64,000 bases of DNA from NCBI RefSeq assembly GCF_965363235.1, contig NC_134842.1:39522458-39586457 (forward strand). Reading direction: 5' to 3'. This document shows positions 49,216 to 59,805 of the stretch, piece after piece. How positions within the stretch are numbered: the first letter of the stretch is position 1; each line of letters starts with the position of its first letter. The notes beneath the pieces are model-generated. The model was not told the DNA's origin. It did not search any database and saw nothing but the letters and a program-made list of their open reading frames with translations. Source of the DNA: Mytilus galloprovincialis (lineage: Eukaryota > Mollusca > Bivalvia > Mytilida > Mytilidae). The position numbers and the translations under genes are program-made.

Positions 49216-50540
49216 TATCAAGATAATATGCAATAAAACAATAAAACTCATAAGAGCCAAAGTGGGCCAAACTTATACTTAGAAAAATTAAAAACACAAC
49301 TCTCTATCTGCCAGGGACCACCAGGCCTCAGTAAACAAAAAATAAATACAGTGTGTTTATGTTCATTCAGACACAAATCTAATTAAATTCCATTTTCTGT
49401 TTAAAGACCATTGGGATTCTCGGTTTTGTCGGATTTATATACACCTTCAAAAATGTGAAGGCCGAATTTCATTGGCTGATGTAATATTTACTAGAACAAA
49501 CTGTATCAAAGGACTGAAGTACTGAACATCAGATGACCGCAAGTTCTCGTCCGGGATGGTCAGAAGCACTTGTCTTAAAGAAAATCACATCTCAATACCT
49601 GAAAGTGAGGTTAACTTACGGAGATATATTATTTTTTAGACAAGTTCGTGCTTGGATGATGAATAAACAACAGGGAATTCAACCTCACCGTATTCACAAT
49701 TATATTGTAGTGATACAAATCAGTATACTCTGGTTTGTTGTTATATATTAAATTAATATTTGTATATAACAGTTACATGTATACATAATTTTGATCCAAA
49801 TGCTATTCTACTATTCTAATAATAGTGCAGTGCAAGTGCATAGTGAAAACTCTTCTGAAATAATTCGGATTTTCTAATAGTTTGGATTTATGTAGGCATT
49901 CATTTTCCCAGCATAAACGTTCTGGAGATATTATTTCCGCATGCGATAACACAATTGTTCTGTACGTGTGCATATATATTACTTACAAATGTATAAATAC
50001 ATTTCTAACGACACAACATTTTCATATTATTATATGTTCTAAAAAAAATGTTTTTATGAGTATTACTTGAAGCGACAAATAATGTTATTTTGCACTCGAT
50101 TATGTCTGCGTTTTTATACGATCAATTACATGTACCAGTCAAAATCGAAAGTCAAATCTCTGTTGCGACAATACATCGGAATGCCCTCACGGTCAACGTG
50201 ATGTAAACATGAAGTGTGGGCATGAGGACGTGTACTTCCTTGTTCCAGGACAAACATATTTTTAGACTTTAATGAAAAAACTCTTTTTTTAAAATAATAT
50301 AGTTTTTTTCTTAATTTCATTATTGTTTTATTTTTTCTCTCATTTTCAATGGAAACAATTATTTTGATTCCCCCCTGAAAAAGATAAAATATCTTTCAAG
50401 AAACTTGGAATCAAACATTTACAAAAAAAAACATGCCCCCATTTCCCCTGCAATCACCCAAAAAAAATCAATGGTCAGTATGTTAGCCCTGTTTACGCAG
50501 TTGTATATCTGAACGGCTTTCCTTTTATTTTACGGGTAAC
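49216..50540. other. No supported gene
   Basis: AT-rich. A 72-residue frame at 49533-49751 (starting MTASSRPGWSEALVL) reads plausibly at its start but has no domain or splice context. A partial relative of the G/C foldback lies at about 50360-50450. Confidence 0.4.
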
Positions 50541-50830
50541 CGTCTAGTGGCGGTGCTTTCATGGTAGCATGTTAGTTAGCCTCTAGTGTTGCTGGTCGTA
50601 GGTTCGAATTCCGGCCGGTTCAAAACCAAAGAATTTAAAATTGGTATTTGCTGCTTCCCTGCTAAATCAAGGAGTAAAATCAAAGACTTGTTCGGCTCGG
50701 AATCAGAATAATCTGTCCGGGTAACACCGTAAGGTGAAATGGATTTCTGCGAAGTAGCATGTTAAAAATCCGACTCAGGGTGCCGGTCTAATACAAAACA
50801 GGGTTAATATTCATTTCACATTAATATGTT
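50541..50830 (+). mobile_element. tRNA-derived SINE
   Basis: A tRNA-like head with TTTCATGGTAGCATGTTAG (degenerate A-box) and GGTTCGAATTCC (B-box, 50601-50612), followed by a body with GTATTTGCTGCTTCCC, GGTGAAATGGATTTCTGCGA and CTAATACAAAACAGGGTTAA. It resembles a SINE type I recall in molluscs. It sits directly before an R2 repeat. Confidence 0.75.
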
Positions 50831-50844
50831 CTCGTACGAATATG

Positions 50845-51110
50845 CACCTGTCCCAAGTCAGGAGCCTGTAATTCAGTGGTCGTCTGTTGATGTGTTACAT
50901 ACCGGTAATTTCGTTCATTTTTTGTACATAAATTATGCCGTTAGTTTTCTCGTTTGAATTGTTTAACATTTGTCATTTCGGGGCCTTTTATAGCTGATTA
51001 TGCGGTATGGGCTTTGCTCATTGTTGAAGGCCGTACGGGGACCTATAGTTGTTAATTTCTGTGTCATTTGGTGTCTTGTCGAGAGTGGTATCATACCACA
51101 CAGTCTTTTA
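50845..51110 (+). repeat. R2 repeat, near-complete copy
   Basis: CCTGTCCCAAGTCAGGAGCC, ATTCAGTGGTCGTCTGTTGA, GCCGTTAGTTTTCTCGTTTG, TTTATAGCTGATTATGCGG, ATTGTTGAAGGCCGTACGGG and GAGAGTGGTATCATACCACA. The clearest copy in the window. Confidence 0.85.
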
Positions 51111-51272
51111 TTTATCAATTTTCCGCTGGACGTCAAGCATACATTCATAATCATGTAAGTGTGCAATAAATGCATGAATAAAAATAAAAAGATGCAAGCA
51201 AATGTCATGCAACGAGTTGAAGGTCATCCCATATCTCCTTTCATTCCCTTTTTTTTGGGGGGGGGGGGGGGG

Positions 51273-51510
51273 GGCTCGGTTTCCGAGGGGTCCAAGTGTC
51301 TAGCATGTCAACACTTAAATGTAGGTTGTGAGTTCGAATCCCACACGTGGCAGGTAAGCTCGACTCCAATCACAATTGAATAGAATTATTAGTTTTTCGT
51401 ACCGAAAGTCGGTGTTTCTTTCCGGGGACTTCGGCTTCCTCCATCAATATAAACTCACCACCACGAATTAGCATGATAGTGTTAAAAGTGGCGTTAAAAA
51501 GCAATCAATC
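51273..51510 (+). mobile_element. tRNA-derived SINE next to a G18 run
   Basis: A G18 run (51257-51274) leads into a tRNA-like head with GTGTCTAGCATG (A-box-like) and AGTTCGAATCC (B-box, 51331-51341), then CACACGTGGCAGGTAAGCTC. A body with GTACCGAAAGTCGGTGTTTC, GGGGACTTCGGCTTCCTCCA and CCACCACGAATTAGCATGAT follows. The tail is short AATCAATCAACA-type repeats, typical of SINE 3' ends. Confidence 0.75.
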
Positions 51511-51639
51511 AACAAATTAATCAACCAATCATCCATACCGGTATAATTCTATATGCAAGAGAGGATAATATTGTAGCTATCGTTATAAAATATTTTTGAA
51601 ATTGACTTTGAGTTCATTGGTGTCTTTTGAAATGAATAG

Positions 51640-51790
51640 AAATAGGAAGATATGATATGAGTGCCAATGAGACAACTCTACATCTAAGTCATAATGTGTA
51701 AAAAGTAAACAATTATAGGTTTAACTACGGCCTTCAAGACGGAGCTTTTGCTTAAACCGAACAGCAAGCTATAAACAAGAGCCACACAGT
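51640..51790. repeat. Dispersed repeat family R3, copy
   Basis: AGGAAGATATGATATGAGTG, CCAATGAGACAACTCTACAT, AAGTAAACAATTATAGGTTT, ACGGCCTTCAAGACGGAGC and CCGAACAGCAAGCTATAAAC. Related copies are at 59275-59475 and 61505-61640. Confidence 0.8.
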
Positions 51791-51894
51791 TTGTTTTATT
51801 TTATTTTCGCCGCTGCCGGGAAATACTTCAACTAGTTCCTGCATTAATTGATCTTTATCTTCCGCCGAAATGTTTGAAACTTTAATTTTTGTTA

Positions 51895-52050
51895 AAATGC
51901 ACTTTGTTTAGGGGCCAGCTGAAGAACGCCTCCGGGTGCGAGAATTCTCGTTGCATTGAAGACCTGTTGGTGACCTTCTGCTGTTGTCTGCTCTATGGTC
52001 GGGTTGTTGTCTCTTTGGCACATTCCCCATTTCCATTCTCAATTTTACTG
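51895..52050 (+). mobile_element. Solo tail end of R1
   Basis: TTTAGGGGCCAGCTGAAGAA, CCTCCGGGTGCGAGAATTCT, GAAGACCTGTTGGTGACCTT, TGTTGTCTCTTTGGCACATT and CCCCATTTCCATTCTCAATT. It has few differences from the other R1 tail ends. Confidence 0.9.
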
Positions 52051-52119
52051 TCTCACTTTATCTTAAAAATGCACTTTCGCTTAAAAGATTAAAGATTTAT
52101 TTCTAAAACGTAATAAGTT

Positions 52120-52988
52120 AACTGTATGCTCATTATTGTAGATCCCGTATATTCATTATTGTAGACCCATCGATAAAAATTCATAATTTGACAATTTTCC
52201 ATCAATATTTGGTGTGCTTTTTTTCATCTTGAAAATCGAGGAACAAACATGTCAAGGTTTTCCTCTTTTTAAATAACCTCCAATTTGATCCGGGTTTATA
52301 TCAATTCTGCAGAAGCAGATCGGAATCAGTTATGACGTAGACAGTAATCATTCTAATCGTAATCATGTTCATTGACCATAACGACGATGAAAGCACATCA
52401 TATAATGACGTTTCGACATCATATAATGAAGTTAACCGAATCACATGATATAAGATTACAAGCACATAATATAATGACACAACCACATCATATAAAGATG
52501 TTTGCACATTATATAAGGGAAAATGCACATCGTATAAGGATATTTGCACATCATATAAGGACAATTGCACATCATATAAGTACATTTGCACATCATATAA
52601 GTACATTTGCACATCATATATGTACATTTGCACATCGTATAAGTACATTAGCACATCATATAAGTATGTATGCACATCATATAAGCATGTATGCACATCA
52701 TATAAGTATGTATGCACATCATATAAGTGTAGTTGCACATCATATAAAGATGTTTGGACATCATATAAAGATGTTTGGACATCATATAAAGATACTTGCA
52801 CATAATATAAGCATATTTGCACGTCATATAAAGGTGTTTGCACATCATATAAGTCCAAGTGCACATCATATAAAGGTAAGTGCGCATCATATAATGACAA
52901 GTGCACATCATATAAAGTTAAATGTACATCATATAATGAAAAATGGTCATAACAAGACAGTTTTGGCGTTCCATATTCTAGAGCGATT
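52120..52988. repeat. Right arm of the 6-kb inverted repeat (partner 47027-47915)
   Basis: Reads as the reverse complement of the left arm: GAGGAACAAACATGTCAAGG, CTGCAGAAGCAGATCGGAAT, CAGTTATGACGTAGACAGTA, the minisatellite, then GACAGTTTTGGCGTTCCATA. Small indels near 47760 and 52270 separate the arms. Confidence 0.85.
52385..52945. repeat. Minisatellite, about 26 units of 21 bp, inverted relative to 47072-47620
   Basis: Unit GTACATTTGCACATCATATAA or close variants. Unit order and variants run in register with the left arm (for example the block with ATGTATGCACATC units is in the corresponding place), which shows that the arms share one origin rather than two independent expansions. Confidence 0.95.
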
Positions 52989-53520
52989 AAAAATGGTTAT
53001 CTGTTGTTGTTTAAAAATACAAATAAGGTCAGGACTGATAAGTCTAAAAAACAAGTAAAATGACAATAATAAGATATAAAAAAACCAATACAGATAAATA
53101 AGTCAAGCCCATTTTCAATAAACTAAAAACAAATGACCTCATATCTATTTGTATTCTTTTGACAATAAAAAAATCTAAATTCACGGCACATTTCTTTGGG
53201 CCATTTATGATTTACTTTCAAATACCGATATCCATGACTGATACAGAAAAGAAAAATCAAATCCCAATTCATGTTAAAAGTGTGGATTAAATATCAGTGT
53301 TTGTAAAATAAGGCACAGGCTTAAATCTTTGCAAACTGTTTGTTTCCCAATGACAATTTTACTCCAGAACATTTTTTCTCTAAAAATTACTGGATTCAGC
53401 TAGGACTTTGTCAGCAAGTTTTTTTTCTCTGGTTGCTTTAACTAGAAAAATAATTAAGACGATTTTGTATGATTGCCATTTCAAGAACTATCCACCTGAC
53501 TAAAATAAGGTAAATTAATA
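52989..53520. other. No gene seen
   Basis: AT-rich. The reverse 121-residue frame at 53803-53438 spans a tandem repeat and reverse-transcriptase sequence on the wrong strand and is rejected. Confidence 0.5.
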
Positions 53521-53690
53521 GACGCGAACGGGCTACCGCGGGGTTGTCGACCGTCGAAGCCGGCAAACTATACCCTCGGTAAATTTTTTTTGTGGGTGAA
53601 ATTTTCATCGAGGTGTCGCACGTTAGACGCGGACGGACTACAGCGGGTTTCTCGACCGTCAAAGCCGGCAAACTATACCCTCGGTAAATT
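53521..53690. repeat. GC-rich tandem repeat, unit 105 bp, about 1.6 copies
   Basis: GACGCG-ACGG-CTAC-GCGG, TCGACCGTCAAAGCCGGCAA and ACTATACCCTCGGTAAATT recur 105 bases apart (53521 and 53626). It is markedly more GC-rich than its surroundings and ends where the reverse-transcriptase fragment begins. Confidence 0.85.
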
Positions 53691-53695
53691 CCATA

Positions 53696-54538
53696 ATATT
53701 TGGATGATATATTGGCTCTCAACAAGGACGACGTCAGTATGTATACTAAAGAAATGTATCCTGTTGAACTTACTTTAAAAAAGCTAATACTAACAATGAC
53801 CACTGCCCTTTCCTCGATTTTGATATTGATATCATTATCGGGAAGCTTAATACAAAAATTTATGACAAAAGAGATGATTTTTCATTTCCTATCAATAATT
53901 ATCCATTTTTAGATGATGACGTTCCCTTGTCACCACCAACTAATGGTGTTTATATATCTCAACTTGTACGTTTCGCTCGTGTATGTAACAAAGTATTAGA
54001 TTTTAGCGAGAGAAATTTATGTATTACTGAAAAATTATTAAACCCGGGTTTTTGATATCACACACTAGTAAAAACATTTTCAAATTTAATCATCGGTATA
54101 AGGAAATAATTCGTAAATATAACTCCATATGCAGACATCTTATACGTTTAGGTATTCTTCATCAAATCTTTTATCACGGTAATATTTTTTACAAAGCACA
54201 AAAAATGTCAGTATTCACCTCAAAAGTTTACAAAACCTTTAAACAGATTTATTAAGAAGGGACATAGTTACGATACTGTTGTCAGGTCATTTAAGATGCA
54301 TATATTTGCTTTACTATTGATTCACTTATATGTTTTTTTGCATCGGAACTAAACACATTTATTAAAAAAACAGTTGTTGGCATGACACGGGTTATGTTTT
54401 TCTCATATATTTTATAGTATGATACTAAACCCCTAACGAGACGGACTGTGCCTGATATTAATATGATGAAGACATAATCTTTCAATCAGTTTAATTGAAG
54501 TCTGCAGCTGGCATGTCAGTTAACTGCTAGAAGTCTGT
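53696..54538 (+). mobile_element. Reverse-transcriptase element family R1, copy B (broken)
   Basis: Begins at the palm motif (LDDILALNKDDVSMYTKEMY, where a Y/LxDD core is expected). A frame change near 53775 leads to NNDHCPFLDFDIDI, GKLNTKIYDKRDDFSFP, NGVYISQLVRFARVC and CITEKLLNPGF, then a TGA at 54053-54055 with further damage. The tail with AAACACATTTATTAAAAAAA, GTTGTTGGCATGACACGGGT and TTAATTGAAGTCTGCAGCTG stops abruptly at 54538 against a deaminase-like fossil. Class unresolved; it is broken and not active. Confidence 0.8.
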
Positions 54539-54539
54539 T

Positions 54540-54880
54540 CTCGTCTTGATGAATATATTGAATATTAACATAGTTATCTCTAAAATCGTCACGACATCGA
54601 CGAGGAAAACGTAACTGTGTCCTTGCCTCTGTAATTACGTGTATGTCCCGATTTTCTATTTCCCTGTACGAAACGAAGACAGTGCATACCAACTGGTTAG
54701 GCATGTTAGGAACCAATTTCATTGCGTCTCGGCCAATAATCTCCTTAAAGCTTTGGAAAGTACGCTTTTGTGTGTATATTGATTCTTTAAATATCTAGCG
54801 TCATTGAGCGAAAGTTATTGACCATATCTTGTGCTGAAATTGATTTTGTAGAAAAGTGAGCCTAATTATATGGTCTATAT
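54540..54880 (-). pseudogene. Deaminase-like family copy D: N-terminal fossil only
   Basis: On the minus strand, with stops and a frame change, it reads MVNNFRSM, THKAYFPKL, then IGRDAMKLVPNMPNQ, LVCTVFVSYREIENRDIHV, ITEARTQLRFPRRC and DDFRDNYV, and ends at the junction with the R1 element. It corresponds to the region of copy B upstream of the HGE half-site. It keeps Tyr where copy B has a stop. No zinc-binding part remains, so it is non-functional. Confidence 0.65.
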
Positions 54881-56810
54881 GATGGCCTTAATTTGTGGTT
54901 GAATTACAACAAGAATTTTCGAGATCGATAACAAACGTTTATTTGATGTTGTGTAATTAATTTTCTCGTCAATAGGATGGGCACCTTTATAAGTAATCTA
55001 ATTATTCTATGTGAGTAATCTTTTCTATGATCGTTTAAAATAAATCTTCTGAAGGATAAACGTTTATAATAAGACAAATGTATATGCATGCAAAATCGAC
55101 ATAGAAAAGTAATGTTAATTTTGTAGGAAGAAAAGGATTACAACAAAATGCATGCATTAGAAATGAATTAGTATGATAGTCTCAGGTCATTGAATAAATT
55201 CAATTATAATCATTTTGTTAACCCAGTTGACCTTACTATAAAAAAAGGGTCTGTACTGTCGCAATTGCATGTGTTTTGATGATTGTACACTGACGTTGGT
55301 CAATATATTTTAACAATATATACGTACAGACGGATTCAGTTTATTTCAAAGAGGTCAAAGTGGACGTAATTCGAACAGATTTTACATACCGCTGAGCGTA
55401 GAGAGTCGAACATTATTATCAATATATTTTGCTTTAAAAAATCGTTAAATATATGAATCAATATAGTTTTGGCAATCAAAGGTGGGATCCGGGTCGTGCA
55501 ACCTAAACGTCTTATAGATTATAAAGTGTATATTGAAACTGAAATATTGTAAAAAATAAGAGAACAGGGACACCCGCGAAATCGGATTTTGTGAGTTTGA
55601 TCATTTGATTATGTTTATGATATTTATTCTCATTAATATTTTTTAAACAAGCAAGACCGGGTGATTCGAATGCGTAGCGTTTTGAACTATTTGTATAAAG
55701 CTGCATATGTCAAACGTTAGAAGGTTTGACTGCAACATATACAAGTATGGAACACAGATCTAATGATTTTTTTCTATTTGCCATATGTCTATTGCCCTTG
55801 GCCTTGACCTCGATTCTATATTTTTTTCTTTTGGGGACATGACGATTTATGTCACAATGAACTTTTTTTCTTGATTAATTGATAAATGTTAAGGGTTTGT
55901 GTTGTTGGTTTTAATAATTAGAATTTGTTCATGTCCGTCTGGCAGGACTCATAAGACCTCGACTTAGATGGTTCCATAAACAATCGGTTAAGTTTCTGTG
56001 ACCATTTGTTTTTATCTTACAGAACTTCAAAATGAATTAAATTGCGATCATTTAATCATGTGTGACATTTCAGTGCGTACACTTAAGTATAAATAATATG
56101 TCTTTTTCATTTGAAAATAAAACGCCAGTGAAATTGTTTGCTATGTCCGATTAAGTTTTCTCGTTCGTGAGATTTGTTACACAATTTTTTTTCAAGAACG
56201 GTTCAATTCTTTTTTTCATCACTTCGCACCGGCTGACCGTCGTTCATTTAATATCTTGCAATACAATTTTGTACATAAAGTTTCGCATCTAAAATTACTA
56301 GGCTGCATTTAACAAACCTTATCTAAAATCATATGTCTCTTTCAAATTATAATAAGGTCAATAGGATATCTGAAAATTTTTCTGTGACCCCACTGTCAAC
56401 CAAGATTGCCGTCATGGCTAAAAAACAACAAAAGGGGACATGCCAGTGCATGATGTCAATTATTTAAAAACAGCCGTAAACATAGAAAATTCGAAAGGGC
56501 CAGATGATTATCTTCAATATGTTGAGCTCTACCATTTGTCCATTTACTTTCACATTACTTCTTAAAGGAGTTATTGCATTGCCCTTACATGACGAATTTA
56601 AAGTTCTTTTTATCAATTTCTATCTATTATGTTCAAACATGTAAAAGTAATATAGCAAAAATGATATAGGAATACAAGATATACTAATAAGTCGACTCGG
56701 CCGATATCCTTATAAAACTTATTGACCTTTAACATGTTTAATTGAGATTTTTTATCATTTCTTTGCGTTTAGTCACGCCCGTCACAATTTTTACAGGACG
56801 TATTATCGTA
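54881..56810. other. No gene seen
   Basis: AT-rich. The 61- and 64-residue reverse frames at 55089-54904 and 55706-55512 have no domain or context. Confidence 0.45.
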
Positions 56811-56814
56811 TACA

Positions 56815-56930
56815 CCCGTCCGTCCGTCTGTCCATCCCTTAATCCGTTCGTCCTTTCCTCCATCTATCAGTCATTATGACCGTCCGTTAGTCTATCTATC
56901 CATCTATCCTTCTGTTCAGCGTAAACATGT
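56815..56930. repeat. Pyrimidine-rich simple repeat (GTCCGTCC / CTATCCAT type)
   Basis: CCGTCCGTCCGTCTGTCCAT, then TCGTCCTTTCCTCCATCTAT, then CTATCTATCCATCTATCCTT. Imperfect tetranucleotide repeats. Confidence 0.75.
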
Positions 56931-57269
56931 CACACCGTAACTTGAGAACAGCTTATCTAATTTTTATGTAACTTAACAAAGTTATTTCTTATAATGGTCA
57001 AACGTTTTGTTAACCTGTTAGTGAAAATGAAATTAAATCTTTTTGAGTTACAGAACTTTGTAGGCTGTGAAGCAGGAGTGTGTTTTTTTTTACATGTCGC
57101 GCCATATCTCAAAAACGATTTATCCTTATTGCATCAATTTTTTCACACATCTTTGTTATATAAATCTTAATTTCTGCATTCTTTTTGGTGATGCTTTAAA
57201 TTGTGTTTAAGCGTTATTTAGTTTTTTGCAAAAAAAAGGGGGAGTCACTTATTGTGATGTATCTCAAAA

Positions 57270-58610
57270 CCTATATAAAAAAATATCATAATTAATTCGT
57301 TTAACTTATGAGGGAAGGTATGTTTTTTCCCTGAAAACAAATATGATTCCCAATTTAATGAAGAAAACAATTACCATGGTCTAACATACCAACAATATAT
57401 TTTAAACTCAGGTTTTCACTACACGTTATAGTGTTAAATTATGAAAAAAATTATTGATTAAACAAAGTCATTAAAATTAATGTTCGAGAGAAAAAGTCTT
57501 CTGACTCCGACAAAATACCATATCCTCCCCAACTCCTTTTTGGAAGTTCAAAGGTTGCGCTTTAAACGCTTCTCAATATGACGATGTTAGTACACGTGGA
57601 ACTACATCTATGTGACAAAAATCTTCACACATCCTAATTGAGTATTTCAAATAAAGAGATAAAGATTGGAGAACAAATATCATTAAAATAAACGGAATAA
57701 TATGCATGTAGTAATCATCAATTTGGTAAAAGTCATCATTATCAATTTCTTCTCTAGAATGTCTTAAATATTTTTGTGAATTTAAAAATAACAACAAGTT
57801 ATTAATACTTTCAAGGATTTTCCGTTTTTAAAAATATCTAGGATGTCAAGATTTTAATTATAGGAACTGGAGATGTTTTAAAATGGAAAGTCCAGGTTAA
57901 GTTTTTTCAGATATTCACTTTTATTTCATTTTACATCCAGGCTGTATAGAGATCTCTTGATATTTGTGAGTGATTAGTTATGGTTAAGTTATCTAAAAAT
58001 ATTAAGCTTTAAAAATATTCTTTTATCAACCACAGTCGCTTGAATATTAGTGAAATGTGTATGAAACAAAAAATAAATAAATACTGTTATAAACATATAA
58101 CATGATTAAAAAAAATCATATATATTTTAATGAAATTCAAGTGACTGTGAACCAACTATTTTTTCCGTTTGAAACGTTTTGGATTGAATTTAAATTTTAA
58201 GCACTTTCACTTTAATAATCTTAAGATAATCGAACAAATTGCCGCTTATAAAATTGAACTTATTTTTGAACTTCTTGTGTTAGAAAATAATGAGTCTTCT
58301 TTTGTAAAACACTTGTGTGCTTATTTTGCCATCCGCCTTTTATCTCGTATGTTGCTTGGTATTTCTTGGAACAGGTCAACTCAAATCATGATGTCACAGT
58401 TTCTCATGTTTATTTTAAAAACAAGACTTGAACTGGATTTCGGAACTACTGAATTCGAGAATACACCACATGCATGTTATTGAATTTTGTCTAAACTTAG
58501 AAGCATACATATTAAAACCATGATAGAATAGATGAAAATAAGAAGAGGTGTGTTTGGGACAAATGATACAAATGTACATTTTTCCACTAAAGATCAAATG
58601 ACATAAAAGT
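57270..58610. repeat. Diverged segmental duplication, copy 1 (partner 61170-63420)
   Basis: Shared landmarks in the same order and orientation: GACTCCGACAAAA with CCCC-ACTCC, AACGGAATAATAT, TTAAAAATATCTAG-ATGTCA, GATGTTTTAAAATGGAAA, TTTACAT-CAGGCTG, AATATTTGTGAGT, TTTGAAACGTTTT, TTGGTATTT-TTGGAACAGG and ATCATGATGTCACAGTTTCT. Frames at 58169-58483 are not maintained in the second copy, so I see no gene here. Confidence 0.75.
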
Positions 58611-58634
58611 TTACATCTATAGGTAATCGTACGA

Positions 58635-58690
58635 CCTTCAAAAATGAGAAAAACCCATACTGCATATAGTCAGCTATAAAATTCCTCGAA
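58635..58690 (-). repeat. R2 repeat fragment, reverse
   Basis: GACCTTCAAAAATGAG, AACCCATACTGCATATAGTC and AGCTATAAAATTCC match the reverse of the R2 core. Confidence 0.6.
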
Positions 58691-59274
58691 AGGCCAAGAC
58701 ACTATTAACGGTAATATTTATACATGAATATGTTGTCCTAGTGGCGTTGACTCATATATTGAATCACATTCATAAAATAGAAACATTCCATGTCGTTACA
58801 ATTTTTCTATTTATAGGTAATCGAGCTTAGTCACACTAAGGAAGAATAGATTTTACATTTCTTTACCAGGATATGGGTATGTGCATTATAAATTGTATAT
58901 GAATTATAAATCTTTGTTTAATATAAATAGAAAATAATAATAAAAAACCAATCACAATTTAAATATTAACGCAATTTCAAATAGGAAAATTTAAAACTTT
59001 TGAAAAACAAAAACAAGCAGCCAGCGGTAAAAATAAACCAAATCCAACAGCCAGTTACATCATATGACCAATTAGACTAGGATTGTCTTGTTTTTGTATT
59101 CAATGTTTATTAATATGCCAATTATTAGAAATTAAATGCTCAAATCATAATTATAATTATAACGAACTTTTTTTTTCTTAAAATGGCTTCCAGTTGTTTC
59201 TCTCATATTTTTTTTTCTTTTTTTTTCGTTTCTTTAATGAGGATATTGTCATTTTCAATTCGACTCTTAGGTAT

Positions 59275-59475
59275 ACAATAGATATAACAGAAGAATATGT
59301 GAAATGAATGCAAATGAGGCAACTCTTCATCCTAGTCACAATTTCTAAAAGAAAAACAATCATATATCTAAAAACGGTCAACACGTAGCTTTGGCTCACA
59401 CCGAAAAGCTAGCTACAAATGGACACACAAATGACTAGTATTAAAACATTCAAACGGGAAAAACCACTGTTAAAT
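59275..59475. repeat. R3 repeat, copy
   Basis: AATGCAAATGAGGCAACTCT, TCATCCTAGTCACAATTTCT, AACGGTCAACACGTAGCTTT, GGCTCACACCGAAAAGCTAG and TTCAAACGGGAAAAACCACT. Confidence 0.75.
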
Positions 59476-59805
59476 CTATGTAAAAATGGGAAAAGAGAAA
59501 CACTTATGAACAATCAACAAACATCAATCAACTACTGAACATCAGGTTACAGACGTATGATAGGTTCAAACAAAATTGCACCTCGTTTTGACTTGTGTGC
59601 AAGCTTAAGTAACCATGTAGTCTTAAGTTTCTAAAATATTCTATAGAAACAACACATAGAAAAATTAATTGTGCTTAGATACACCTATGATATATGTTTA
59701 TGACCCAGAATATTTTAACTGCAATGAAATGAAGGATTTATTTCCTTTTGCATCTGTCAAATTTAGGGGAATATTTATTTCGATCTTCTTTCGTAACTTA
59801 GAAAC

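Noticed and set aside
49533..49751. 72-residue frame starting MTASSRPGWSEALVL
   Set aside because: No domain recognised, no splice sites or paralogue; left unannotated.
53438..53803. 121-residue reverse frame
   Set aside because: It is antisense to the reverse-transcriptase fragment and runs through a tandem repeat.
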